The notes under the pieces were generated by a model. That model was not told the origin of the DNA and ran no database searches. It saw nothing but the letters and a program-made list of their open reading frames with translations. A DNA stretch of 41,763 nucleotides from an uncultured Ruminococcus sp. (GTDB taxonomy: Bacteria; Bacillota; Clostridia; Oscillospirales; Ruminococcaceae), in assembly GCA_946544695.1 (NCBI GenBank), contig CAMNMO010000001.1, positions 1 to 41,763 on the forward strand, in the 5' to 3' direction. Position numbers and translations under genes: made by a program. This document shows positions 1 to 7,287 of this stretch, one piece after another; the first letter of the stretch is position 1, and every line of letters begins with the position of its first letter.

Positions 1-31
1 TTTCGTTCTTGCCAACACGAATTTCTGCCAA
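1..31 (-). CDS. rpsU: Ribosomal protein bS21, N-terminal fragment (cut by window edge)
   Basis: Only the first ten codons are inside the window. Read on the minus strand from a TTG codon at 31..29 they give M-A-E-I-R-V-G-K-N-E, which is the typical start of bacterial ribosomal protein S21 of the small subunit. A GGGAGG ribosome site lies 8 bases before the TTG, which decides this start, since no ATG or GTG is available in frame. The gene has its own consensus promoter (196..224) and a leader of about 160 bases. The identification rests on ten residues plus ribosome site and promoter, so it is good but not certain. Confidence 0.75.
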   Translation of the reverse strand, partial: MAEIRVGKNE

Positions 32-190
32 AATGTTTCCCTCCCTTTGCCACCTGTGACAGAGGTAATTTCACGACCGCTTCCGCACACCACAAGGGTG
101 ATAGTGAAGGTCTGCTTTGTGCAAACTTGAAACGCCAAAACGTTCTCTCTGTCTAAGATCTGCGGAAACCTTACAGTCGAATAAATTACA
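32..190 (-). promoter_or_regulatory. Long, structured 5' leader of rpsU
   Basis: This is the transcribed leader between the promoter and the TTG start of rpsU, with no open frame of note. Two perfect 7-base complementarities span it: 161..167 with 81..87 (TTCCGCA/TGCGGAA) and 147..153 with 58..64 (GACAGAG/CTCTGTC). Their order is crossing, so they form either a pseudoknot or mutually exclusive helices. Local hairpins are also possible (AACG...CGTT around 131..144; CACC...GGTG around 89..102). The 3' element at 58..64, with its CCTC just beside it, could pair with the GGGAGG ribosome site, which would give a switch. Autoregulation by S21 is an inference; I cannot match it to a named RNA family. 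Confidence 0.5.
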
Positions 191-195
191 AGTTA

Positions 196-224
196 ATTAT
201 ACTATATTTTGTTCCAAAAGTCAA
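196..224 (-). promoter_or_regulatory. Sigma-A promoter of rpsU
   Basis: On the minus strand TTGACT (224..219) is followed after 17 bases by a perfect TATAAT (201..196). Transcription would start near 189, giving the long rpsU leader. Confidence 0.85.
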
Positions 225-305
225 TAGTATCAATGATATTTTTAAAATTTACCTGCAAATATTTTCGTTCATAATTTGGTTATTTTGACAATATTGAACA
301 AATAT

Positions 306-329
306 CGGGGCAGACCGCAGCCTGCCCCG
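306..329 (-). terminator. Hairpin terminator behind leuS
   Basis: A 7-bp GC-rich stem (GGGGCAG/CTGCCCC, 307..313 with 322..328) lies directly behind the leuS stop. The following tract ATATTTGTTC is T-rich but not a clean T-run, so termination may be partial. It separates leuS from the rpsU promoter. Confidence 0.55.
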
Positions 330-335
330 CATCGT

Positions 336-2765
336 TTATTTTACAACTATATTTACCAGCTTGTTGGGAACATATATCTCCTTGACAACCGTCTTGCCGT
401 CAGTGAGCTTTGCAATGCTCTCCTCAGCCTTTGCCTTCGCAAGTACACTGTCCTTGTCCTCGTCAACGGCAATGTTCAGCTTTGCCTTTACCTTGCCGTT
501 TATCTGTACAACTATCTCAACAGTGTCCTCCACCAGCTGTGCCTCGTCGTATGTGGGCCAGCTCTCATAAGCGATGGTCTCGGTGTGACCCAGTATGCTC
601 CACATCTCCTCACCTATGTGCGGCGAGATGCAGGACAGCATCTTGATAAGACCCTCAGCATACTCTCTGGGGCAGCTGCCGTTCTTGTATACAGCATTTA
701 CGAATATCATCATCTGCGCAATGGCAGTGTTGAATGCCAGCTGCTCGTAGTCGTCTGATACCTTCTTGACTGTCTGATGGTATACCTTAGTCAGCGCACC
801 GTCATTGTCCTCTGTGATGTTTGAAGGTTCAGTGAAGAAATTCCATACTCTGTTCAGGAACCTCTTTGCACCCTCAACACCGCTCTGGCTCCAGGGCTTG
901 GATACCTCCAGCGGTCCCATGAACATCTCGTAAAGTCTCAGTGTGTCCGCACCGAAATCCCTGATTATGTCAGAAGGATTTACAACATACTTCGGGAATC
1001 TCTTACCCATCTTAACACCGTTCTCACCAAGTATCATGCCCTGGTGCACCAGCTTCTTGAAAGGCTCCTTGGTGGGTGCCAGACCCTTGTCGTACAGGTA
1101 TCTGTTCCAGATACGTGAATACATCAGGTGTCCCACAGCATGCTCGGGTCCGCCTATGTAAAGGTCAACAGGCATCCAGTGCTTCAGCAGTTCCTGATTT
1201 GCGAATTCCTTGTCGTTGTGTGGGTCGATGTATCTCAGGAAGTACCAGCTCGAACCCGCACTGCCTGGCATTGTGGAGGTCTCCCTCACACCCTTTATGC
1301 CGTTATGGTCGTACTGCTTCCACTCTGTCGCATTCTCCAGAGGTGCCTTGCCGTTCTTGCCCTTGTAGTCGTCCAGCTCAGGCAGTATCAGCGGCAGTTC
1401 ATCATCATCGAGAACATGTATGCCGTCCGCTGTGTGTACCACAGGCACAGGCTCGCCCCAGTATCTCTGGCGTGCGAATATCCACTCACGGAAATGATAG
1501 TTCACAGTGCGCTTAGCCCTGCCCATCTTTTCCAGCTTGACAGTTATGGCTTCCTTAGCCTCCTCAACGGTCATGCCTGTGAATTCCTCTGAATTTATCA
1601 GCTTGTATCCCTTGCCCAGATACTCGCCCTTCTCCATTGCAGCTTCGGAAACGTCAATGTGTCCGTCCTTGCCGTCAATTACCTGTATCATGTCTATGTT
1701 GTGAGCCACAGCATACTCAAAGTCTCTCTGGTCGTGGCTCGGTACAGCCATTACAGCACCCGTGCCGTAGCTTGCCAGCACGAAGTCGCCTATGAACATG
1801 CGTACTTCCTTGCCGTTTACGGGGTTTATGCAGGTAACGCCCTTCAGCTCGCAGCCCGACTTTGTCTTGTTGAGCTCGGTGCGGTCCATGTCATTCTTCT
1901 TCTTGGTCTCGTCGATGTACGCCTGTACCTCTTCACGGTTCTGCACCCTGTCCAGCAGACTTTCTGTTATCGCACCGTCAGGCGCCAGCACCATAAATGT
2001 GATACCGTAGATGGTCTCGATACAAGTGGTGAATATGGAGAACTTTCCTCCGCCCACGATATCGAATTCCACCTCTACACCTGTTGACTTGCCTATCCAG
2101 TTGCGCTGCATGGACTTTGTTGACTCGGGCCAGTCTATCTCGTCAAGACCCTCCAGCAGCTTTTCTGCAAAAGCAGGCTGGTCTATTACCCACTGCTTCA
2201 TGTTCTTTCTGACAACAGGGTAGCCGCCTCTCTCGGACTTTCCGTCTATGACCTCATCGTTCGAGAGAACTGTGCCCAGTTCCTCACACCAGTTTACAGG
2301 CATGTCGATGTACTTTGCATAACCGTCCAGATACAGCTGCTTGAATATCCACTGTGTCCACTTGTAGTACTCAGGGTCGGAAGTTGCTATCATCTTCGAC
2401 CAGTCATAGTCAAAGCCCAGCTCCTTCAGCTGTTTGGAGAATGTCTTTATGTTCTCCTGTGTGAAGCCGTTGGGGTGGTTGCCTGTTGTTACCGCATACT
2501 GTTCTGCGGGCAGACCGAATGAGTCGTAGCCCATAGGGTGCAGTACGTTGTAGCCCTGCATCCTCTTCATACGTGATACTATATCACTTGCGGTGTAGCC
2601 CTCAGGGTGTCCCGCATGAAGACCCACGCCCGAAGGATAGGGGAACATGTCCAGCGCATAGAACTTGGGCTTCGAGAAATCCCATACATCTGTCTTGAAA
2701 GTCTCATGCTCCTCCCAGTATTTCTGCCATTTCTTTTCAACGGCACTGTGATCGTAATTCTGCAT
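336..2765 (-). CDS. leuS: Leucyl-tRNA synthetase
   Basis: This cytoplasmic class I synthetase (809 residues, usual length) charges tRNA-Leu. The HIGH motif is HAGH at residues 50-53, inside the LeuRS-typical PYPSGVGLHAGHPEGYTA context. The CP1 editing domain spans roughly 225-400 and keeps the aspartate of the GTGAVMAVPSHDQRD segment (D345). Two signatures deviate: the editing threonine-rich motif, normally TTRPDT, reads TTCIET (about 246-251), and the KMSKS loop reads KMGKR (585-589). The rest of the catalytic core and the C-terminal anticodon-binding part look intact, so it is probably the working housekeeping enzyme. It has its own promoter and no T-box leader. The start ATG is preceded by AAAGGTGAT. 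Confidence 0.97.
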   Translation of the reverse strand: MQNYDHSAVEKKWQKYWEEHETFKTDVWDFSKPKFYALDMFPYPSGVGLHAGHPEGYTASDIVSRMKRMQGYNVLHPMGYDSFGLPAEQYAVTTGNHPNGFTQENIKTFSKQLKELGFDYDWSKMIATSDPEYYKWTQWIFKQLYLDGYAKYIDMPVNWCEELGTVLSNDEVIDGKSERGGYPVVRKNMKQWVIDQPAFAEKLLEGLDEIDWPESTKSMQRNWIGKSTGVEVEFDIVGGGKFSIFTTCIETIYGITFMVLAPDGAITESLLDRVQNREEVQAYIDETKKKNDMDRTELNKTKSGCELKGVTCINPVNGKEVRMFIGDFVLASYGTGAVMAVPSHDQRDFEYAVAHNIDMIQVIDGKDGHIDVSEAAMEKGEYLGKGYKLINSEEFTGMTVEEAKEAITVKLEKMGRAKRTVNYHFREWIFARQRYWGEPVPVVHTADGIHVLDDDELPLILPELDDYKGKNGKAPLENATEWKQYDHNGIKGVRETSTMPGSAGSSWYFLRYIDPHNDKEFANQELLKHWMPVDLYIGGPEHAVGHLMYSRIWNRYLYDKGLAPTKEPFKKLVHQGMILGENGVKMGKRFPKYVVNPSDIIRDFGADTLRLYEMFMGPLEVSKPWSQSGVEGAKRFLNRVWNFFTEPSNITEDNDGALTKVYHQTVKKVSDDYEQLAFNTAIAQMMIFVNAVYKNGSCPREYAEGLIKMLSCISPHIGEEMWSILGHTETIAYESWPTYDEAQLVEDTVEIVVQINGKVKAKLNIAVDEDKDSVLAKAKAEESIAKLTDGKTVVKEIYVPNKLVNIVVK

Positions 2766-2796
2766 TTTGATTCATCACCTTTGTCATGTAAAGATA

Positions 2797-2810
2797 GCCC
2801 CGCACGGGGC
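2797..2810 (-). promoter_or_regulatory. Hairpin in leuS 5' leader
   Basis: GCCCCGTGCGGGGC forms a 5-bp GC stem in the ~57-base leuS leader, about 30 bases before the start. On the minus strand it is followed by TATCTTTACA, a poor T-run, so it may be an mRNA-stabilising hairpin or a weak attenuator. It is not a T-box. Confidence 0.4.
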
Positions 2811-2828
2811 AAAAAGATCCTGAATTTT

Positions 2829-2857
2829 ATTATACCATATTTATCCGTGCATTGCAA
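2829..2857 (-). promoter_or_regulatory. Sigma-A promoter of leuS
   Basis: TTGCAA (2857..2852) and a perfect TATAAT (2834..2829) are separated by 17 bases on the minus strand, between rsfS and leuS. Confidence 0.75.
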
Positions 2858-2898
2858 TACCCATTCACAGCTGTTTTCCATGCAGCCGCAGGCACCTG

Positions 2899-3267
2899 TC
2901 AGTCCTTTGTCACGAACTTGGATATATCCACCTCGTGTCCGTCGCTCCACAGTCTTTCCAGCTTGTACTGGTCACGGGTCTCCTTGTTGAATACGTGCAC
3001 CACTATGTCACGGTAATCCAGCACTATCCAGTTGTTGGGACCGTAGCCCTCAGTGTGGTGTGGTTCAAGTCCCAGCTGCGACAGCCTGAACTCTACCTCC
3101 TCAGCCATAGCCTTTGTCTGCACGGTGGAACCGCCGTTTGCTATCACAAAGTAGTCAGCCAGTATGGTCAGGTCACCTATGCCGATAGCCTGTATCTCCT
3201 CGCCCCTCTTTGAATCAAGTGCCTTGACTATTATTTCCAGCTTCTGCTCGGTAGTTATATCTGCCAT
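2899..3267 (-). CDS. rsfS: Ribosomal silencing factor RsfS (Iojap family)
   Basis: RsfS binds ribosomal protein uL14 and blocks joining of the subunits in starved cells. The 122-residue protein has the usual length and shows the Iojap-family core, including GGSTVQTKAMAEEVE and the region EGYGPNNWIVLDYRDIVVHVFN. It is last in the tight chain yhbY-nadD-yqeK-rsfS, an arrangement common in Firmicutes, and starts with ATG 19 bases after yqeK behind an AGGAGG-like site. leuS, next downstream, has its own promoter. Confidence 0.93.
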   Translation of the reverse strand: MADITTEQKLEIIVKALDSKRGEEIQAIGIGDLTILADYFVIANGGSTVQTKAMAEEVEFRLSQLGLEPHHTEGYGPNNWIVLDYRDIVVHVFNKETRDQYKLERLWSDGHEVDISKFVTKD

Positions 3268-3286
3268 ATTATTTCCTCCTGTATCC

Positions 3287-3865
3287 TTACTTTTTGAATC
3301 TTATGTATTCGTTATAAGCCTCCAGCGTCGCTGCGGGTATGCTGTTCCCCTTGCTCACCGAATCGCTTATCGAGAACCTCAGTGCCTCGCACATGGCACG
3401 CTCCAGGTTCTTTTCAGCCAGCTTGCGCATTCTCCCCACGTCCTTGTAGTCACGGTCAGCCGATATCAGGTCTGCCATGTATATTATGACGTCCAGCTTG
3501 CTCATTCCGCCCGCTGCCACCGTGTGACGGCGTATGGCGGTTATTATCTCGGGGTCATGTATCCCGAAAAGCGACTGCACCAGCTCCGCACCCGCTATCG
3601 CATGGTAAAGCGGCACCGACTCAGTCTCTATCTCACAAACGTCCAGCTGCGACTGCATCACCAGCTCCAGCTGTTCCTCCGCAGGCAGCTCCTTAGCTAT
3701 GTCGTGCAGCAGTCCCGCAGTGTATGCCTTGTCAGTGTCGCCGTCATACTTCCTTGCCAGCTCCACCGCAGCAGCAGCCACGTTCAGCGAATGTGTGTAC
3801 CGCTTCTTCGACAGATGCTCCCTCAGATATTTTTTGTATATTCCTATTTGCTTGGATTCTTTCAA
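3287..3865 (-). CDS. yqeK: HD-domain hydrolase YqeK (Ap4A hydrolase family)
   Basis: Members of this family hydrolyse diadenosine tetraphosphate symmetrically. The 192-residue protein has the HD-superfamily metal residues: H in RYTHSLNVA, the HD pair in GLLHDIAKEL, and a later D in KLDVIIYMADLIS. The start is TTG at 3865, two bases behind the nadD stop, with AGAGGGG as ribosome site 5 bases away; there is no ATG or GTG nearby in frame. The position between nadD and rsfS is the standard Firmicutes context. Confidence 0.9.
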   Translation of the reverse strand: MKESKQIGIYKKYLREHLSKKRYTHSLNVAAAAVELARKYDGDTDKAYTAGLLHDIAKELPAEEQLELVMQSQLDVCEIETESVPLYHAIAGAELVQSLFGIHDPEIITAIRRHTVAAGGMSKLDVIIYMADLISADRDYKDVGRMRKLAEKNLERAMCEALRFSISDSVSKGNSIPAATLEAYNEYIRFKK

Positions 3866-3867
3866 CT

Positions 3868-4476
3868 TTACCCCTCTTGCTTTCTATACAGTCCCTTGCT
3901 GCGTATGTACTCTGTTACCCTTTCATCGAGAAGTCCCGTGCAGTCACCGCCTTCTGCCAGCAGTGCCCTCACCTGCGAACTTGATATCTCCAGCGCCTTC
4001 ATATTCACGAGCCTTACCTCGCCGCCCTCAGCCCGCAGCACCTCTGCCGCAGCTTCAAGCTTATCGTCATCGCCTTCGTATCTTGTCATGCAGATAAGCC
4101 CTGCCAGCGTCAGTATCTCGCTGTAACAGTACCACTTGCGGAAACTTGTCAGCATATCGCTGCCCATTATGAACCACAGCCTGTCATCAGGATATACCTC
4201 GTGGAAATGCCTCAGCGTTATCACCGAATAGCTCAGCCCCTCACGGCGTATCTCCCAGTCGCTGACCTCAGCACCGTCAATATCCCCGACAGCAAGCCTG
4301 CACATCGCCAGCCTGTCCTCCCCCGAGACTAAGTTTTCAGCATGCTTGTGGGGCGGTATCCTGTCAGGCAGAACTATCACCCGATCAAGCCCGCCGTGCT
4401 CCTTCGCCATTTTCAAAAGCCTTACATGGCCCTTGTGTATCGGGTCGAAGGTCCCGCCGTAAATGCCGATGTTCAC
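3868..4476 (-). CDS. nadD: Nicotinate-nucleotide adenylyltransferase
   Basis: NadD makes deamido-NAD from nicotinate mononucleotide and ATP in cytoplasmic NAD synthesis. The 202 residues contain the nucleotidyltransferase signature GGTFDPIHKGH at the N-terminus and the C-terminal ISSSQVR element (SxxxxR-type ATP site). It starts with GTG, overlapping the yhbY stop by 4 bases (GTGA), so it is probably translationally coupled. Confidence 0.95.
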   Translation of the reverse strand: MNIGIYGGTFDPIHKGHVRLLKMAKEHGGLDRVIVLPDRIPPHKHAENLVSGEDRLAMCRLAVGDIDGAEVSDWEIRREGLSYSVITLRHFHEVYPDDRLWFIMGSDMLTSFRKWYCYSEILTLAGLICMTRYEGDDDKLEAAAEVLRAEGGEVRLVNMKALEISSSQVRALLAEGGDCTGLLDERVTEYIRSKGLYRKQEG

Positions 4477-4769
4477 TTGGCTTTAAGCCTTATAACAGGC
4501 TCCTCCTCGTTGCGCTTGTACAGCACCAGGTTCGACCCGATGACCTGCACCACCTCAGCGCCTATCTTCTCAGCCAATTCCTCAGCCGCCTCCCTTGCAG
4601 TGTACAGCGAGTTGTCCAGCACCTTCACCTTTATCAGCTCGTGTACCCTCAGGTAATCGTCTATCTGCGCAGTCTGCGCATCGTTCAGTCCGCCCTTGCC
4701 TATCTGAAATGCGGGGCGTATCTTCATAGCCATGCTTTTAAGCTCTGCTCTCTGCTTAGTCGTTATCAT
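4473..4769 (-). CDS. yhbY: YhbY-type RNA-binding (CRM) protein
   Basis: This small single-domain CRM protein of 98 residues binds precursor ribosomal RNA in the 50S assembly pathway. The N-terminal LKSMAMKIRPAFQIGKGGL contains the conserved GKGG loop, and ELIKVKVLDN follows as in the family. It leads the yhbY-nadD-yqeK-rsfS set and overlaps nadD by 4 bases. Confidence 0.92.
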   Translation of the reverse strand: MITTKQRAELKSMAMKIRPAFQIGKGGLNDAQTAQIDDYLRVHELIKVKVLDNSLYTAREAAEELAEKIGAEVVQVIGSNLVLYKRNEEEPVIRLKAK

Positions 4770-4803
4770 ATTATTTCCTTTCGGTCGTAAGTATCATTTA
4801 TCA

Positions 4804-5430
4804 TCATAAATATCCTGCAATGCCGTCAAAGACCTGCCCTGCCGTGTAGTCAGCAAGCCTGTCCCTTGTCAGACCCTCTGCTTCAAAAAACTTCTTTGCC
4901 GCTTCAACGCCCTTTGCATTGTAAAAACCAAAATCCTTCAGCATGCGTTCCAGCTTGTCCTTGTCCTCGTTGAACAAAAGCTCTCTCAGCGTCTGAAAAG
5001 CCCGCTGCATATCGCCACGCCCGTCGTCCAGCCATGTCACCTGTATGCCCTTGTTCTTTGAGAACTCAAACATGTCTATCAGCTTCATCGCCCCGCCGAA
5101 GTCGTCCCTCGCCGCTATCTCGACTTTCCTTATGCCGCCCATCACCAGCGTGCCCATGCACATTATGCACGGCTCCAGACCCGCATGCAGGGTGCTGCCC
5201 CATTTGTTCGGGTATTTTCCCCTGTCAAGGGCACGTATCGCTTCCGTCTCGGCATGCGCCACCGCAGGGTTAGGTATCACAGTCTCGCAGGTCATGTTCC
5301 TGCCCTCTGATATTATCCTGCCCTCATCATCGGTGATGACTGCCGCTATCGCCTTGCTTCCCTCACAGAGTGATATCCATTCCAGCTCGAATATCCTCTG
5401 CCAGTGCTTTTCCAGTTCATCGTATCTCAT
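4804..5430 (-). CDS. Zinc-dependent nucleoside/nucleobase deaminase (CDA superfamily)
   Basis: The zinc-binding deaminase signature is present: HAE at residues 59-61 and PCIMC with cysteines 88 and 91. The protein has 208 residues, about 50 more than a simple guanine deaminase or TadA, with a helical-looking C-terminal extension after residue 155. The substrate is not clear: guanine, cytosine or a damaged base are all possible, and TadA is unlikely because of the extension and context. It overlaps the house-cleaning pyrophosphatase rdgB by 4 bases (ATGA), which suggests purine or damaged-base turnover. Naming beyond the superfamily would be guesswork. Confidence 0.8.
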   Translation of the reverse strand: MRYDELEKHWQRIFELEWISLCEGSKAIAAVITDDEGRIISEGRNMTCETVIPNPAVAHAETEAIRALDRGKYPNKWGSTLHAGLEPCIMCMGTLVMGGIRKVEIAARDDFGGAMKLIDMFEFSKNKGIQVTWLDDGRGDMQRAFQTLRELLFNEDKDKLERMLKDFGFYNAKGVEAAKKFFEAEGLTRDRLADYTAGQVFDGIAGYL

Positions 5431-6005
5431 CTTGCTTTAAGCTGCTCTTCCAGCTTCCTCAGTGCGTCCGCCCTGTGGGAGACCGCATTCTTTTCCTCAG
5501 CGGGTATCTCGGCAAAACTCCTTCCCTTGTAGATGAACACAGGGTCATACCCGAACCCGTTCTCACCCACAGGTTCACGGCTTATGTCACCGTATACCCT
5601 GCCTTCAACACATATCTCGCTGCCGTCTGTATCAATGAAGTGTATCGTACACACAAAGTGCGCACCCCTCTTGTCATCGGGAACGTCCTCCAGTTTTTTC
5701 AGCAGATATGCACATCTTTCCTTGTCATCGTCAATGCCGCCGTACCTCGCCGAATATACACCCGGTGCACCGTCCAGCGCATCGACAGCCAGTCCGCTGT
5801 CATCAGCCAGCACCGCACAGCCCAGTTCCTTGTAAGCTGCCCTTGCCTTCAGCGCCGAGTTTTCAGCAAAGGTCGTTCCTGTCTCCTCGACCTCCAGCGT
5901 CAGCCCCGCCTCCGACTGACTCATCACCTCGTAGCCGTGCTTTTCCAGCAGCTGCTTGTATTCTCTTATCTTGCCTTTATTGTTGCTTGCTATCACAAGT
6001 TTCAT
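5427..6005 (-). CDS. rdgB: dITP/XTP pyrophosphatase (RdgB/HAM1)
   Basis: This cytoplasmic enzyme removes non-canonical purine triphosphates (dITP, ITP, XTP) from the nucleotide pool. The 192-residue protein carries the family signatures: ASNNKGKIREY at the N-terminus, TFAENSALKARAA, LADDSGLAVDAL, and the C-terminal SHRADAL. It starts with ATG behind AAGGGCGGAAG and overlaps the downstream deaminase by 4 bases. Confidence 0.96.
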   Translation of the reverse strand: MKLVIASNNKGKIREYKQLLEKHGYEVMSQSEAGLTLEVEETGTTFAENSALKARAAYKELGCAVLADDSGLAVDALDGAPGVYSARYGGIDDDKERCAYLLKKLEDVPDDKRGAHFVCTIHFIDTDGSEICVEGRVYGDISREPVGENGFGYDPVFIYKGRSFAEIPAEEKNAVSHRADALRKLEEQLKAR

Positions 6006-6030
6006 TTTTTCACTTCCGCCCTTATTTTTC

Positions 6031-6334
6031 TTATCCGCCGATATTGTAAAGCTCGTTCCACCTTACATCTCCCGCTCTCAGCATCTCCATGAACTCGTCA
6101 AGGCTGCATTCCTCGTGTGTCACATTCTCGGACCTGTCCTGTATCCTCGGTCAGCCACGCAAAATACCACACCCCCGTCAGCCTGTCGGCAACCTCAAAG
6201 TGATAGCAGTCATAATACATGGCACCTGAGTTTTCTTTCCTGATATAGCTCTCAAACCTTACCTTTGGTATATCCTTCGGCACCGTGTGCCTTTTCTGCT
6301 CACGGCATATTATGCCAAAGTCGATAAGTATCAT
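6031..6334 (-). pseudogene. Small unknown protein gene interrupted by a +1 frameshift
   Basis: From an ATG at 6334 (AAGGTG ribosome site six bases ahead, 11 bases behind ftsY) the frame reads 78 residues and stops at 6098. In the neighbouring frame, sense continues as DRSENVTHEECSLDEFMEML to a TAA at 6031..6033. Removing one base near 6136..6146 (for example a G of AGGTCC) joins the two into one protein of about 100 residues that ends 25 bases before rdgB, as tightly as other genes here. I do not recognise the family. It could be a sequencing error, a decaying gene, or less likely a recoding event. Confidence 0.6.
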
Positions 6335-6345
6335 TCAGCCGCACC

Positions 6346-7251
6346 TTATTCAAACAGTGCGTCCACAAAATCCCTTGCCACGAAAGGCTGTATATCGTCT
6401 ATCTTCTCACCCACTGTTATGAGCTTTACAGGGATCTTCAGGTCATCACATATCGTTATGACGATACCGCCCTTTGCAGTGCCGTCCAGCTTTGTCAGTA
6501 TTATACCTGTGATGTTCGCAGCCTCGTTGAACTGTTCAGCCTGGTTTACCGCATTCTGTCCCGTTGTCGCATCAAGTGCCAGCAGAACTTCCAGCGCACA
6601 GCCCTCAGCCTGCTGATGAACTATCCTCGATATCTTCTCCAGCTCGTTCATCAGGTTCTTCTTGTTGTGGAGCCTGCCCGCAGTGTCGCATATAACCACA
6701 TCAGCCTTCCTTGCCTTTGCAGCAGTCAGCGCATCGAACACCACAGCCGCAGGGTCGGAACCCTCCTTGTGCTTTATCAGTTCAACGCCTGCCCTGTCAG
6801 TCCATACCTCCAGCTGATCTATCGCCGCAGCCCTGAATGTGTCCGCAGCTGCCACAATGACCTTCTTGCCCTCGTTTTTCAGCTGATTTGCAAGCTTGCC
6901 GATGGTGGTGGTCTTGCCCACACCGTTGACGCCTATGACCAGTATCACAGATGGTGTGGTGGACAGATCCAGCGGCTGTTCCTCGCCCAGCATCTCAGCT
7001 ATTACATCTTTGAGTATGTCCTTTATCATCGAAGGGTCGGTTATACCCTTCTGCTTTACGTAATCACGTACCCTGTCGCATATCTTCACCGAAGTGTTCA
7101 CACCGATATCCGAAAGTATCAGCGTCTCCTCCAGTTCTTCAAACAGGTCCTCATCTATCTTTGTGAATGCATGCAGCAGTCTCTCTATCCTGCCCATCAT
7201 CGACTCTTTAGTTTTTCTAAGACCGTTTTTCAGTTTTTCAAAAAATCCCAT
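6346..7251 (-). CDS. ftsY: Signal recognition particle receptor FtsY
   Basis: FtsY docks the SRP-ribosome complex at the membrane and is an SRP-type GTPase. The 301-residue protein has only a short N-terminal A region, as in many Firmicutes. The NG domain shows the P-loop GVNGVGKTTT (about 107-116), DTFRAAAIDQL, the DTAGR box and the TKLDGTAKGG motif. It lies directly behind smc (36-base gap), the usual smc-ftsY pairing. Confidence 0.97.
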   Translation of the reverse strand: MGFFEKLKNGLRKTKESMMGRIERLLHAFTKIDEDLFEELEETLILSDIGVNTSVKICDRVRDYVKQKGITDPSMIKDILKDVIAEMLGEEQPLDLSTTPSVILVIGVNGVGKTTTIGKLANQLKNEGKKVIVAAADTFRAAAIDQLEVWTDRAGVELIKHKEGSDPAAVVFDALTAAKARKADVVICDTAGRLHNKKNLMNELEKISRIVHQQAEGCALEVLLALDATTGQNAVNQAEQFNEAANITGIILTKLDGTAKGGIVITICDDLKIPVKLITVGEKIDDIQPFVARDFVDALFE

Positions 7252-7287
7252 TATAACAGACCCCTTTCGGTTTGTATCATCATTTTA

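Noticed and set aside
2766..2898. T-box riboswitch before leuS
   Set aside because: The leader is only about 57 bases, holds one short hairpin, and shows neither the T-box bulge sequence nor a specifier loop.
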